A stretch of 45,937 nt of DNA from Thiopontia sp964344135. GTDB taxonomy: Bacteria; Pseudomonadota; Gammaproteobacteria; GCF-002020875. Under the pieces are notes generated by a model. That model made no database searches, had not been told where the DNA came from, and was given only the letters and a program-made list of their open reading frames with translations. The DNA lies in assembly GCA_964344135.1 (NCBI GenBank), contig CAYFMF010000010.1, positions 1 to 45,937 of the forward strand. The letters run 5' to 3'. Made by a program: the position numbers and the translations under genes. Shown piece by piece: positions 31,931 to 40,467 of the stretch (position 1 is its first letter; every line of letters starts with the position of its first letter).

Positions 31931-33805
31931 TTACGCAGCATCAGCTTCGTTGGTCATCTGGTCGAGACGGCCCTGCAGGGCGTTTTCGATCAGCGCAGGT
32001 TGTAGCGGGTGTCCATAGACCACGGACCAGCAGTCGACATCAACCAGGGTCTGTACACGCAGCAGGGTGGCCAACTGTGCGTAGCGGCGGTTCTCATCAG
32101 TAACCATCGGTGCATCGGGGTCATCACTGTAGTTGACCTCGACCGTGATCACCTTTCTGAAGCGGGAGAAGATCTCCTTCAGTCCCGGCTCCAGTGGAGA
32201 GAGGAAGCGCAGGTGAATTGAGGAGACGCTGTTGCCTTGCTCACGCAGGTTGTTGACTGCCTCGGTGATCGCGCCCCAGGTGGATCCCCAGCCGATCACC
32301 AGCATGTCACCCGACTCGTCGCCGTGAATCCTGGGTGGGGTCAGAGTGCTCTGCAGGGTGCCGAGCTTGCGGCTGCGCATGGTGTGGCTGTACTGGTTCT
32401 CTGCCGACTCATACGAGACCTTGCTCTGTTTGGTGTGCGAGAGGCCGGTCATGATGTACTCCCCCTTTGGCATACCCGGAATCGGACGCTGTGAGAGACC
32501 AGTGTTCTCATCCCAGTCAAATGGGGCCACCTCCTGATCCCACTCCGACTGATCCAGTGGTGGGGCCATCATGTCACGGGTGACATCAGGGCGCGCCCAG
32601 GGCTGTACACCGGTTGCCAGGTTGGCGTCGGTGAGGACGATGACCGGGCCACGAAAGGTCTCGGCCAGCTTGCGTGCGGTGACTACCATGCTGAAACATT
32701 CGGCGATGGTGGCGGCAGCCATGATGATCTTGGGTGCATCACCCGGCATACCGTACATCGAGGAGAGCAGATCGGCCTGCTCGATCTTGGTGGGGAGGCC
32801 AGTTGAGGGGCCGCCACGCTGCACATCGACAATGACCAGAGGAACCTCAGCCATCACTGCCAGTGCGATGTTCTCGGTCTTCAGCGCCATGCCGGGTCCG
32901 GAGGTGATGGTGCAGGCGGTCTTTCCAGCATAGGATGCACCGATGGCAAAGGCAATCGCCGCAATCTCGTCCTCTGCCTGGTGGATAAAGCCACCCATGT
33001 CGGGATAGACCTCGGCCAGATAGTGGGTGGCTGAGGTGGCCGGGGTGATCGGATACATCGAGACCAGTTCCATGCCAGAGGCCATGACCCCGAGCCCCAC
33101 AGCCTGGTTGCCGTTGGTGACCACCATTTTCTGGTTACCCATCTCCTCTGCGGGGGGGATGTCGAAGAACTGTTCGGGAAGGTGCTCCTCGGCAAAGGCG
33201 TAACCGGCATCAAACAGATTCTGGTTGCTGGTGATAACTACCTCTTTCTTGCCGGCAAAGGTAATTGCGATCTCATTACGTCCCATCGCCTGGTCGCGAT
33301 TATAGATACGGCAGAGCATCCCCAATACAAACATGTTCTTGCCCTTGCGGGGGTCCTTGACAACCTTCAGGCAGGCCTCATGGATCGGAAGCTCATGGAC
33401 AACAAGCCCGTGATCGCGGAATTCATCTACCGCCTTTCTGTACATCTGCTGGATCTCAGTGGAGGGGTCACTCTCCCACTTGTTGTCCAGCAGGACGATG
33501 GTCCCCTCCTTGTAGGCGCCATTGGCGATGCGGGAGTAGAGTACCTGCTCGTTGAAGGCAACCACGAGATCCCCCTCGTTGCCCACATTGGTGATGTACT
33601 TGGATCCGAGACGGATACGGATGCCGCTGGCGCCTGATGGGGTTCGGGCAGGGGGCTGGATCTCGGCTGGAATGATCTCAACAGTCCAGACGCCGTTGTT
33701 CATCTTGGCGCTGATGTTGCCGAAGGTCTGGCCGCACTTCTGCGCCCCCTCTCCGGAGTCACTGACAATTTCTACGATGTGTTCCTGAATGGTTGTTGGC
33801 TGCAC
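31931..33805 (-). CDS. korA: 2-oxoacid:ferredoxin oxidoreductase gamma-alpha fusion KorA
   Basis: A 624-residue fusion of the gamma domain (about residues 1-195) and the alpha domain (about 215-624). Substrate and TPP-contacting motifs are intact: YPITPATSATH near residue 250, HQAEDEIAA with the conserved Glu near 275, and TSGPGMALKTE. VVIVDVQRGGPSTGLPTK is the usual KorA signature. The C-terminal part (GWGSTWGAITEAV) matches domain II. Start is GTG 33803-33805 with GAGGGAA upstream. It opens the second part of the minus-strand module after a 187-base gap containing a palindrome. Confidence 0.95.
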   Translation of the reverse strand: MQPTTIQEHIVEIVSDSGEGAQKCGQTFGNISAKMNNGVWTVEIIPAEIQPPARTPSGASGIRIRLGSKYITNVGNEGDLVVAFNEQVLYSRIANGAYKEGTIVLLDNKWESDPSTEIQQMYRKAVDEFRDHGLVVHELPIHEACLKVVKDPRKGKNMFVLGMLCRIYNRDQAMGRNEIAITFAGKKEVVITSNQNLFDAGYAFAEEHLPEQFFDIPPAEEMGNQKMVVTNGNQAVGLGVMASGMELVSMYPITPATSATHYLAEVYPDMGGFIHQAEDEIAAIAFAIGASYAGKTACTITSGPGMALKTENIALAVMAEVPLVIVDVQRGGPSTGLPTKIEQADLLSSMYGMPGDAPKIIMAAATIAECFSMVVTARKLAETFRGPVIVLTDANLATGVQPWARPDVTRDMMAPPLDQSEWDQEVAPFDWDENTGLSQRPIPGMPKGEYIMTGLSHTKQSKVSYESAENQYSHTMRSRKLGTLQSTLTPPRIHGDESGDMLVIGWGSTWGAITEAVNNLREQGNSVSSIHLRFLSPLEPGLKEIFSRFRKVITVEVNYSDDPDAPMVTDENRRYAQLATLLRVQTLVDVDCWSVVYGHPLQPALIENALQGRLDQMTNEADAA

Positions 33806-33881
33806 GAACGCTTCCCTCGTGAATGATTGTGGTCGGGATCCATCCCGTTGGATCGATGGTTAACAGCCGGCCATCTTCTCA

Positions 33882-33901
33882 TGATTTTGGGGTAAAAATC
33901 A
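33882..33901 (-). promoter_or_regulatory. TGATTTT-N6-AAAATCA palindrome upstream of korA
   Basis: Perfect 7-bp arms (33882-33888 and 33895-33901) around GGGGTA, 77 bases before korA. The 187-base gap also holds CTCCTG-N7-CAGGAG (33912-33930) and ATTTGCC-N9-GGCAAAT further toward the NuoF-like gene (about 33959-33981). I see no convincing -35/-10 pair. A regulator site or a weak terminator of the upstream operon are both possible. Confidence 0.45.
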
Positions 33902-33992
33902 AGCCGAAGCGCTCCTGAATAGAGCAGGAGTTAAATGCTGTTTGACGACGTTCGATTAATTTGCCGTATTTTATGGCAAATATTAGAGAAGT

Positions 33993-35267
33993 TTACGTGA
34001 GGGGTCTTGATTGGGGGTGGTGTAGCGGCTGCTCATACTCTTCCATGAAGTGGTAGAGTGAGCTGTCGAGCAGTTTCATGGCGCCATCCAACAGGTGGCA
34101 GCGACCACTCCCGGGGAGGATGCGGGTCAGATTGATCAGGGTATCGAGATCGGCGCGGTTTCCGTTGCCGCTGTCAATCCGGCTCAGCAGCTGGGAGGCG
34201 AAGTAGGTCCCCGTCTTGCAGGAGGGGCACTGACCACAGGAGGAGTTGGCAAAGAAGGAGACATACTCGGTGACACGACGCACAATGCCGGTTCCCTCGG
34301 AGATCACAATCATTGCACCGGTGCCGAGACTGGAACGGCGCTCCTGTACGGAGTCGAAATCGAGCGGAACATCCAGATCCTTGGGGGTGAGAATGGTATT
34401 GGAGGGGCCGCCGGTAAAGACCGCTTTCAGCTTTCTGTCCAGTAGCATCCCGCCACCATGTTCATGGATCAGTTCGGAGAGGGGGGTTCCCATTGGCAGC
34501 TCATAGGCCCCGGGGCGCAGTACATCACCACTTAGCGAGAATATCTTGGTTCCATGGGAGTTGCCCTCACCCAGGTTGATATACCACTCCGCACCATTTC
34601 GCACGATATGGGAGACGTTGGCCAGTGTCTCCACATTATTGATCAGGGTGGGGAGGCCAAACAGCCCCTGCTGTGCAGGGTAGGGGGGCTTTCCACGCGG
34701 GAACGGGAATTTACCCTCGATGGATTCAATCGCGGCAGTCTCCTCTCCACCAATATAGTGGCCTGAGCTGGCAACAATGTAAAACTCCAGCGGGCGCCCC
34801 AGTAGCCCCGAGACCTGACTGACATAGTCGGTTTCGCTCCACTGGCTGGTTGCCTCCTTCATCGCCTCCAGGGAGCCCTCCTGTTCGGGGTTGATGTAGA
34901 AGACAATCTGGTTGGTTCCGGTTGCCAGGGCGGTGATGATGGCCCCCTCAATGACCTGATGGGGTGTCTCCTGCAATAAAATCCGGTCCTTGAAGGTTCC
35001 CGGCTCATCCTCGTTACCATTGCAGATCAGATACTTGTCTCGATCACTGGGCTCATTGGCGACGAACTCCCACTTGATATGGGTTGGGAAACCGCTACCC
35101 CCCAGACCCAGCAGGTTTGCCTTGCGGATGGTCGGGAGGATGGAGTCCGGCTCCTTGATCGCCTTCTCCAGTCCGTCACCACCAACATCAATCAGCCAGG
35201 TATCGAGATCGGCACCAAAGCGGCGATCCGGGTGGAGCAGAACCTGATTCAGTCCTGGGTGACTCAT
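33993..35267 (-). CDS. NuoF-like NADH-binding flavoprotein, fumarate reductase-linked
   Basis: A 424-residue homologue of the NADH-binding FMN subunit of complex I. The NADH/FMN site has GLGGSGFPTHIKW near residue 55, NEDEPGTFKDR near 87 and GGEETAAIESIEGK after it. The N3-type cluster Cys are CGQCPSC near 352 plus one in GRCHLLDG. No nuoE or nuoG gene lies beside it. Instead its ATG overlaps the frdA-like stop by four bases, so it probably feeds electrons from NADH to the FrdAB pair. Soluble NADH-linked fumarate reductases are known from Hydrogenobacter; this assignment is from context. Confidence 0.85.
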   Translation of the reverse strand: MSHPGLNQVLLHPDRRFGADLDTWLIDVGGDGLEKAIKEPDSILPTIRKANLLGLGGSGFPTHIKWEFVANEPSDRDKYLICNGNEDEPGTFKDRILLQETPHQVIEGAIITALATGTNQIVFYINPEQEGSLEAMKEATSQWSETDYVSQVSGLLGRPLEFYIVASSGHYIGGEETAAIESIEGKFPFPRGKPPYPAQQGLFGLPTLINNVETLANVSHIVRNGAEWYINLGEGNSHGTKIFSLSGDVLRPGAYELPMGTPLSELIHEHGGGMLLDRKLKAVFTGGPSNTILTPKDLDVPLDFDSVQERRSSLGTGAMIVISEGTGIVRRVTEYVSFFANSSCGQCPSCKTGTYFASQLLSRIDSGNGNRADLDTLINLTRILPGSGRCHLLDGAMKLLDSSLYHFMEEYEQPLHHPQSRPLT

Positions 35268-36901
35268 GAGGTGTGTCTCCGGTTGCGGCGCAACCCTGCG
35301 TAATCGGAGTCGAGGTCAAATTTTGCGTACTCCGGGAAGAGCAGCGGTCCCTGTCTCTCCAGAGAGAGCTCGGCATTGCTCAGCTCGCGGCGCAGCTGGT
35401 TGAGGTGTTCAATGGAGAGCTGGCCACTGCGCTTGATTTTCCTTCTTGCAGCAGCTGCAGTACCCGCGCGGCGTCCGAAACTGATGATCTCCAGCAGGGC
35501 ATTTCCCATGATGCGGTTGGTGCCATGGATGCCGCCGGTTACCTCACCGGTACAGAAGAGTCCCGGAACCGATGTCTCGCAATCCTCATTGATTACGACC
35601 CCCCCATTCTGGTAATGGAGGGTGGGGTAGATCAACAGTGGACTCTGCAGGGGGTTGATTCCGGCCTTTTCACCCAGGTGCATCAGTTTGGGGAAGCGCT
35701 GCTGGAGGATGCCTGGCTGGCGCAACTCAAGCCCGGGAGTATCGAGCCAGACGCCACAGTTATTCTCTTCCGTGGTGATGCCGCGCCCCTCACGGCACTC
35801 CCGGATGACCGAGGCTGCAACAATGTCCCGTGCAGAGAGTTCATCGACAAATCGCTCCCCCTTGCTGTTGAGCAGATAGGTTCCGCAGGAGCGAACCCCC
35901 TCGGTAATCAGGCTGCCTGCAAGGTGGTAGGGGTGGGCAAGGCCGGTGGGATGGTACTGGAAGGAGTCGAGGTCACGCAGTTTTGCACCCATGCGGTAGG
36001 CAAGTACCAGCCCATCTCCGGTTGCACCAAAGTGGTTGGAGGTCGGGAATCCGTTAAGGTGCATTCTGCCGATGCCACCGGTGGCAATAATGACCGCCTT
36101 GGCATTGACCTGAACATACTTTCTCTTCTTCAGTGAGGAGATGACCGCACCGGAACAGCCGCCCAGGTCATCACCCAGCAACTCCACCGTGGGGCTGTAG
36201 TCCCAGACATCAATGTTGCTGTTGAGGACCGATTCGCGCAGTACCCGCATCATCTCCAGACCAGTATAGTCACGGTAGAAGCAGATTCGATCAGCAGAGG
36301 TTCCGCCGGCACGTCGGGTCAACAGGTCTCCGAACTCATCCAGATCAAACTGCATCCCCTGCTGAATCAGCCAGCGAATGACATCGGGGCCATCCAGAAC
36401 CAGTTTTGAGACCAGATCGGGATCCGACTGGTTGTGCCCGGCCTTGATGGTGTCGTTGTAGTGGAATTGCGGGGAGTCCTCCTTGTTGATCGAGGCCTGA
36501 ATCCCCCCCTCGGCCATGACGGTATTGCTGTCCCCGAGGCGCAACTTGGTTGCGAGGATGACTCGGGCCCCCTGTTGTTGTGCAATCAGGGCTGCGGTAC
36601 AGCCGGCACCCCCACCACCAATCACCAGTACATCGGTCTCAACCGTTGCTGCACCGGCAAGATCCGCCTCACTGATTCTTGAGTCGGATTGCAGAACATT
36701 GGCCAGCTCCCGGTGGCAGGGCTCCCCGCGGTTGACCCCAACCTTCATGATGGCGAGGCTTTCGGAAATATGGTCCGGATGGAAGCGGGTCAGCAGCTTC
36801 TCATTCTCGATTGTGGTTTTCGGTAGCGGGCGTTCTCTCCTGGGGAGATAGTTTTCGATCGCCTCTGCGTAGGGGGTCCCACTCTGCTCCAGATCAGTCA
36901 T
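35264..36901 (-). CDS. frdA: fumarate reductase/succinate dehydrogenase flavoprotein subunit
   Basis: A 545-residue FAD protein of the FrdA/SdhA/NadB group. FAD-binding GGGGAGCTAA is near residue 95. Active-site segments are present: the Gln-Tyr-His block FQYHPTGLAHP, the Glu/Arg segment LITEGVRSCG, RDIVAASVIRE with the catalytic Arg region, LHYQNGGV with His, and HGTNRIMGNALLE. Where SdhA/FrdA have a His that binds FAD covalently (SHT), this has SNT (GDSNTVMAEGG), so FAD is probably non-covalent, as in soluble fumarate reductases. An N-terminal extension of about 85 residues precedes the Rossmann fold. AAGGAG six bases before the ATG overlaps the frdB end. Confidence 0.88.
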   Translation of the reverse strand: MTDLEQSGTPYAEAIENYLPRRERPLPKTTIENEKLLTRFHPDHISESLAIMKVGVNRGEPCHRELANVLQSDSRISEADLAGAATVETDVLVIGGGGAGCTAALIAQQQGARVILATKLRLGDSNTVMAEGGIQASINKEDSPQFHYNDTIKAGHNQSDPDLVSKLVLDGPDVIRWLIQQGMQFDLDEFGDLLTRRAGGTSADRICFYRDYTGLEMMRVLRESVLNSNIDVWDYSPTVELLGDDLGGCSGAVISSLKKRKYVQVNAKAVIIATGGIGRMHLNGFPTSNHFGATGDGLVLAYRMGAKLRDLDSFQYHPTGLAHPYHLAGSLITEGVRSCGTYLLNSKGERFVDELSARDIVAASVIRECREGRGITTEENNCGVWLDTPGLELRQPGILQQRFPKLMHLGEKAGINPLQSPLLIYPTLHYQNGGVVINEDCETSVPGLFCTGEVTGGIHGTNRIMGNALLEIISFGRRAGTAAAARRKIKRSGQLSIEHLNQLRRELSNAELSLERQGPLLFPEYAKFDLDSDYAGLRRNRRHTS

Positions 36902-36904
36902 CGG

Positions 36905-37531
36905 TTACTCCTTGATGATCTGAAGATCCCCGGTACGAATCTTCTCAAGACGGTTGATCAGGTTGGAGGGGCGTGTATGGAAATAGGCGGTAACCCTGCG
37001 CGAGAAGAGCCCGACACGGTTGGGTGCGATCTGTTCCGGACAGCCGGTCATGCAGAGATCACACATGATGCACTCGATAAAGAGATCTCCAGCCTCCTTG
37101 AAGCGCCCCTTGATGGCAAGCTCAACCCCTTTCTCCACCTGAATACCCTTGGGGCATGCGGTACTGCAGCCATGACAGCTTCTGCAGTTCTGCGCTTCGG
37201 GAAAGATTTTGTGGAACTCTGTCTGAACCTCCCAGGAGTTGGGAATCTGTTCCAGGTTGTAGCTGTGCTGTGAGGGGGAGGGGAAGACCAGAAACATCAC
37301 CTCCATTCCCTCTTCAACCAGGGTCTGGCACCCCATCTCCATGCTCACCTCATGGGTGTCGGAGCGTCGCACCAGAACCCGGCAGGAGCCACAGACCCCC
37401 TCGAGGCAGCCCACCCCCTGTACCCTGGGGTATCCAGCGTGCCAGAGTGCCTGGATAACAGAGAGCGTTGATGGAACGCTGATCTGCTTGCCGTTGATGG
37501 TGACCTGAACTTTTGTCTTACTCTCGTTCAT
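36905..37531 (-). CDS. frdB: fumarate reductase iron-sulfur subunit (FrdB-like)
   Basis: A 208-residue protein with an N-terminal 2Fe-2S domain (CLEGVCGSCRVLV near residue 42, with a later Cys in MGCQTLV) and two further cluster motifs (CRSCHGCSTACPKG near 125 and CIMCDLCMTGCPEQ near 165). This is the SdhB/FrdB layout, slightly short at the ends. No membrane-anchor gene (frdC or frdD) lies beside it, and the products of frdB, frdA and the NuoF-like gene show no membrane helix, so the complex is likely soluble. It is the first gene of the 21.6-kb minus-strand module and starts 38 bases after the tRNA terminator. Confidence 0.88.
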   Translation of the reverse strand: MNESKTKVQVTINGKQISVPSTLSVIQALWHAGYPRVQGVGCLEGVCGSCRVLVRRSDTHEVSMEMGCQTLVEEGMEVMFLVFPSPSQHSYNLEQIPNSWEVQTEFHKIFPEAQNCRSCHGCSTACPKGIQVEKGVELAIKGRFKEAGDLFIECIMCDLCMTGCPEQIAPNRVGLFSRRVTAYFHTRPSNLINRLEKIRTGDLQIIKE

Positions 37532-37569
37532 TCAAGATTTTCTGGTTTGAAATCAGACAAATATACCAT

Positions 37570-37605
37570 AAAAAAGCCGGTCCCTGCTTTTACCCAAGGA
37601 CCGGC
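37570..37605 (-). terminator. Rho-independent terminator of the tRNA-Glu gene
   Basis: On the minus strand GCCGGTCC (37598-37605) pairs with GGACCGGC (37576-37583), eight bp, followed directly by TTTTTT. It separates the tRNA from frdB. Confidence 0.85.
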
Positions 37606-37616
37606 CTGGTGCGAAA

Positions 37617-37691
37617 TGGTACTCCCTAGGGGAATCGAACCCCTGTTACCGGCGTGAGAGGCCAGCGTCCTAACCGCTAGACGAAGAGAGC
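37617..37691 (-). tRNA. tRNA-Glu (anticodon CTC)
   Basis: A 75-base cloverleaf including an encoded CCA. Acceptor arms GCTCTCT and AGGGAGT pair with two G-T wobbles, the anticodon loop is CTCTCAC on a CTGGC/GCCGG stem, and the T-arm is AGGGG-TTCGATT-CCCCT. The D-arm GTCTAGCGGTTAGGAC is typical of tRNA-Glu. The anticodon CTC reads GAG. The discriminator base is A rather than the G of E. coli tRNA-Glu. Confidence 0.93.
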
Positions 37692-37696
37692 ATTTT

Positions 37697-37724
37697 TTGG
37701 CTTTGGTAACCGGTCGCGTATTCT
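37697..37724 (+). promoter_or_regulatory. promoter candidate for pcnB
   Basis: TTGGCT (37697-37702), 16 bases, TATTCT (37719-37724), 33 bases before the pcnB ATG and divergent from the tRNA gene. Confidence 0.35.
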
Positions 37725-37757
37725 GCCACGGCCTCAAAACAAGTACAATAAGAAGTT

Positions 37758-39149
37758 ATGAAATTTGTCAGAGAGAAAAGAGAGGGTTCTGGCCTGTTGA
37801 GGCGCCTCTTCAGAAAGCGTGAGAGACAGGAGGGTGATGAAAAAATAGTTTTTCCTCGCTCTGAACACCCGGTTTCTCGCGGTCAAATGAGCCGAAATGC
37901 AGTAAAAGTACTTAATCGCCTCCACCAGGGGGGGTATGGGGCCTACCTGGTGGGTGGTGGAGTACGGGATCTGATGCTGGAGCGTGAGCCCAAGGACTTT
38001 GATGTTGCGACCGATGCAACACCGGAGGAGGTGAAGAAGCTCTTTCGCAACTGTCGCCTGATTGGGCGCCGTTTTCGCCTTGCCCATATCCACTTTGGAA
38101 GAGAGATCATTGAGGTGGCCACCTTCCGCTCCGGGCAGGATGGCTCCGATTCGGATGCGGCACAGAGTGAGAAGGGGATGATCCTGCGCGATAATCTATA
38201 CGGTACCCTGGAGGAGGATGCCTGGCGTCGGGATTTCACCATCAATGCACTCTACTACAATATTGCAGACTTCTCGGTGGTGGACTATACCGGAGGAGTG
38301 GCAGATCTGGAGCAGGGACAGATCCGCATGATTGGTGAACCGGAACAGCGCTACCATGAGGATCCGGTCCGGATGCTGCGGGCGATCCGTTTTGCAGTCA
38401 AGCTCGGTTTTCTGATTGAGAAGAGGACCGAGCAACCCATTCAGAAACTGGGCAACCTGCTGGAGCAGATCCCACAGGCACGGCTCTATGAGGAGTTCCT
38501 GAAGATGTTTCAGGCGGGACAGGCACTGGAGACCTTTGAGCGTCTTCGTCACTACAACCTGTTCCGCTATCTCTTTCCGATGACGGATCGTGTGCTGGAC
38601 CAACAGGAGGGATTTCCGCACCAATTTCTGATTCGAGCCCTGGAGAATACCGATCGGCGGGTGGCCACTGGCAAGCCGATTACCCCTGCATTCCTGATAG
38701 CGTCACTGCTCTGGGAGGAGGTGCGTCGACGTGCAGATGCCTCTCAGCAGCGACACCCGGAGAGTGGGGCTCGGCTACCGGAGAGTGCCCGTATCCACCA
38801 TGCGGGACGTGATGTTCTGAGGGAGCAGCGCAAGAGCCTCTCCATGCCCAAGCGTTTTGCAATCATGGCAGAGGAGATCTGGGAGCTGCAGTCCCGTTTT
38901 CAGCGCCGCCGTGGCAGGCAGCCCTACCGCTTTATGGAGCATCCCCGATTCCGGGCGGCCTATGACTTCCTGCTGTTGAGAGCCGAGGTGGGCGAGATCG
39001 ATCATGAGCTTGCGCAGTGGTGGACCCGGTTTCAGGAAGTTGGTTCCAGGGAGCGCGAGAAGATGGTCAACGAGGCCTCAGGGGGTGAGCAGCCACGCAA
39101 AAGACGCCGTCGCAAACGCAAGAAGAAGACGGCACAGATGAGTGAGTAG
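37758..39149 (+). CDS. pcnB: poly(A) polymerase I
   Basis: A 463-residue nucleotidyltransferase that adds poly(A) tails to RNA 3' ends for decay. The catalytic part has GGGVRDLMLEREPKDFDVATD near residue 68 with the two Asp of DFD, then EVATFR and RRDFTINALYY near 155, and the RNA-binding part after EDPVRMLRAIRF. The basic C-terminus (PRKRRRRKRKKK) is typical of PcnB and separates it from CCA-adding enzyme. The N-terminus is very basic. It begins the pcnB-folK-panBCD run. Confidence 0.93.
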   Translation: MKFVREKREGSGLLRRLFRKRERQEGDEKIVFPRSEHPVSRGQMSRNAVKVLNRLHQGGYGAYLVGGGVRDLMLEREPKDFDVATDATPEEVKKLFRNCRLIGRRFRLAHIHFGREIIEVATFRSGQDGSDSDAAQSEKGMILRDNLYGTLEEDAWRRDFTINALYYNIADFSVVDYTGGVADLEQGQIRMIGEPEQRYHEDPVRMLRAIRFAVKLGFLIEKRTEQPIQKLGNLLEQIPQARLYEEFLKMFQAGQALETFERLRHYNLFRYLFPMTDRVLDQQEGFPHQFLIRALENTDRRVATGKPITPAFLIASLLWEEVRRRADASQQRHPESGARLPESARIHHAGRDVLREQRKSLSMPKRFAIMAEEIWELQSRFQRRRGRQPYRFMEHPRFRAAYDFLLLRAEVGEIDHELAQWWTRFQEVGSREREKMVNEASGGEQPRKRRRRKRKKKTAQMSE

Positions 39150-39159
39150 GGAACCCCTG

Positions 39160-39651
39160 ATGCCCAGGGCCGAGCAAGTCTACATTGGTCTGGGAAGCAA
39201 TCTGGAAGATCCCCGAGCACAGATCAGCCGGGCACTGAGGGGGCTGGAGCAACTGGAGGGGGGCCGCCTGTTGGCCACCTCCTCGCTCTATCGCTCCCCC
39301 CCAATGGGGCCACAGGATCAGCCAGATTATCTCAATGCAGTTGCAGAGATCGCTACCACACTGGCACCATTAAAGCTGTTGGAACAGTTGCAGCTGATTG
39401 AGGAGAGGCAGGGGCGCCTGCGCAACAGACGCTGGGGAGAGCGCACTATCGATCTGGATCTTCTGTTGTATGGCCGGAGAAGTGTGGACCACCCCCATCT
39501 CCAGATACCACATCCCGGTATTGGGGAGCGTAGTTTTGTGCTGGTTCCGCTACAGGAGCTTGCCGGGTCGGAGCTGGTTGTTCCAGGGCAGGGCAGGGTA
39601 GGAGAGCTGCTGAGGCAGTGTGATGAGAGTGAGATTACAGAGGTAGAATAA
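39160..39651 (+). CDS. folK: HPPK, 2-amino-4-hydroxy-6-hydroxymethyldihydropteridine pyrophosphokinase
   Basis: A 163-residue enzyme that transfers pyrophosphate to 6-hydroxymethyl-dihydropterin in folate synthesis. GLGSNLEDPR at the N-terminus and the magnesium-binding RWGERTIDLDLLLY near residue 94 are intact. I use ATG 39160; a GTG at 39142 inside the pcnB end is also in frame. Its stop overlaps the panB start (TAATG). Confidence 0.93.
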   Translation: MPRAEQVYIGLGSNLEDPRAQISRALRGLEQLEGGRLLATSSLYRSPPMGPQDQPDYLNAVAEIATTLAPLKLLEQLQLIEERQGRLRNRRWGERTIDLDLLLYGRRSVDHPHLQIPHPGIGERSFVLVPLQELAGSELVVPGQGRVGELLRQCDESEITEVE

Positions 39652-40466
39652 TGAGTTCAGGAACAGCCCCAGAGAGTGTAACCGTATCCACACTGCTGGA
39701 GATGAAACAGAAGCGGCAGAAGATCACCTCACTGACAGCATACGACTACAGTTTTGCCCAACAGCTGGAGCGGGCCGATGTGGATGTGGTGCTGGTTGGG
39801 GACTCTCTGGGGATGGTGGTACAGGGGAAGGGGACCACCCTCCCGGTTACCCTGGACGAGATGATCTACCATGCCCGGATGGTCGGTCGGGGTCTGAGTC
39901 GTGCACTGCTGCTGGTCGATATGCCCTTCATGAGCTATGCCACTCCGGAACAGGCGCTCCACAATGGAGGGCGTCTGATGAAAGAGGCGGGTGCACAGAT
40001 GGTGAAGCTGGAGGGGGGTGTGGATCAGGTGGAGACCGTTACCCTGCTGGTGAGTCGGAATATCCCGGTCTGTGCCCATCTGGGGCTGCAGCCGCAGTCG
40101 GTTCACCGTCTGGGGGGCTACAAGGTGCAGGGCAGGGAGCGTGATGCAGCCCAGCAGATGATCTCGGATGCGCTGGCGCTGGAGCAGGCTGGAGCCTCGA
40201 TGCTGGTGTTGGAGTGTGTCCCCTCCACGCTTGCTGCGGAGATCACTGCAGCACTCGGAATTCCGGTGATTGGAATCGGTGCAGGGGTCGAGTGTGATGG
40301 ACAGGTGTTGGTGCTCTATGACATGTTGGGGGTTACCTCCGGGCAGATCCCGCGATTTGTGAAGAATTTCATGCAGGAGGGGGGCTCTGTTACTGCTGCA
40401 CTCTCCGCCTTTGTCTCTGCGGTCCGGGAACAGCGTTTTCCTGCAGAAGAGCACGGCTTCTCCTGA
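39651..40466 (+). CDS. panB: ketopantoate hydroxymethyltransferase
   Basis: A 271-residue TIM-barrel enzyme that makes ketopantoate, the first step of pantothenate synthesis. GDSLGMVVQGKGTTLPVTLDE near residue 44 holds metal-binding Asp residues, and LGLQPQSVHRLGGYKVQG and GIGAGVECDGQVLV are conserved family segments. Translation is coupled to folK by overlap of stop and start codons, and panC starts one base after its stop. Confidence 0.96.
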   Translation: MSSGTAPESVTVSTLLEMKQKRQKITSLTAYDYSFAQQLERADVDVVLVGDSLGMVVQGKGTTLPVTLDEMIYHARMVGRGLSRALLLVDMPFMSYATPEQALHNGGRLMKEAGAQMVKLEGGVDQVETVTLLVSRNIPVCAHLGLQPQSVHRLGGYKVQGRERDAAQQMISDALALEQAGASMLVLECVPSTLAAEITAALGIPVIGIGAGVECDGQVLVLYDMLGVTSGQIPRFVKNFMQEGGSVTAALSAFVSAVREQRFPAEEHGFS

Positions 40467-40467
40467 G

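Noticed and set aside
33940..33975. plus-strand promoter TTGACG...TATTTT in the korA gap
   Set aside because: Spacing is about 19 bases and no plus-strand gene follows; it points into the end of the NuoF-like gene.
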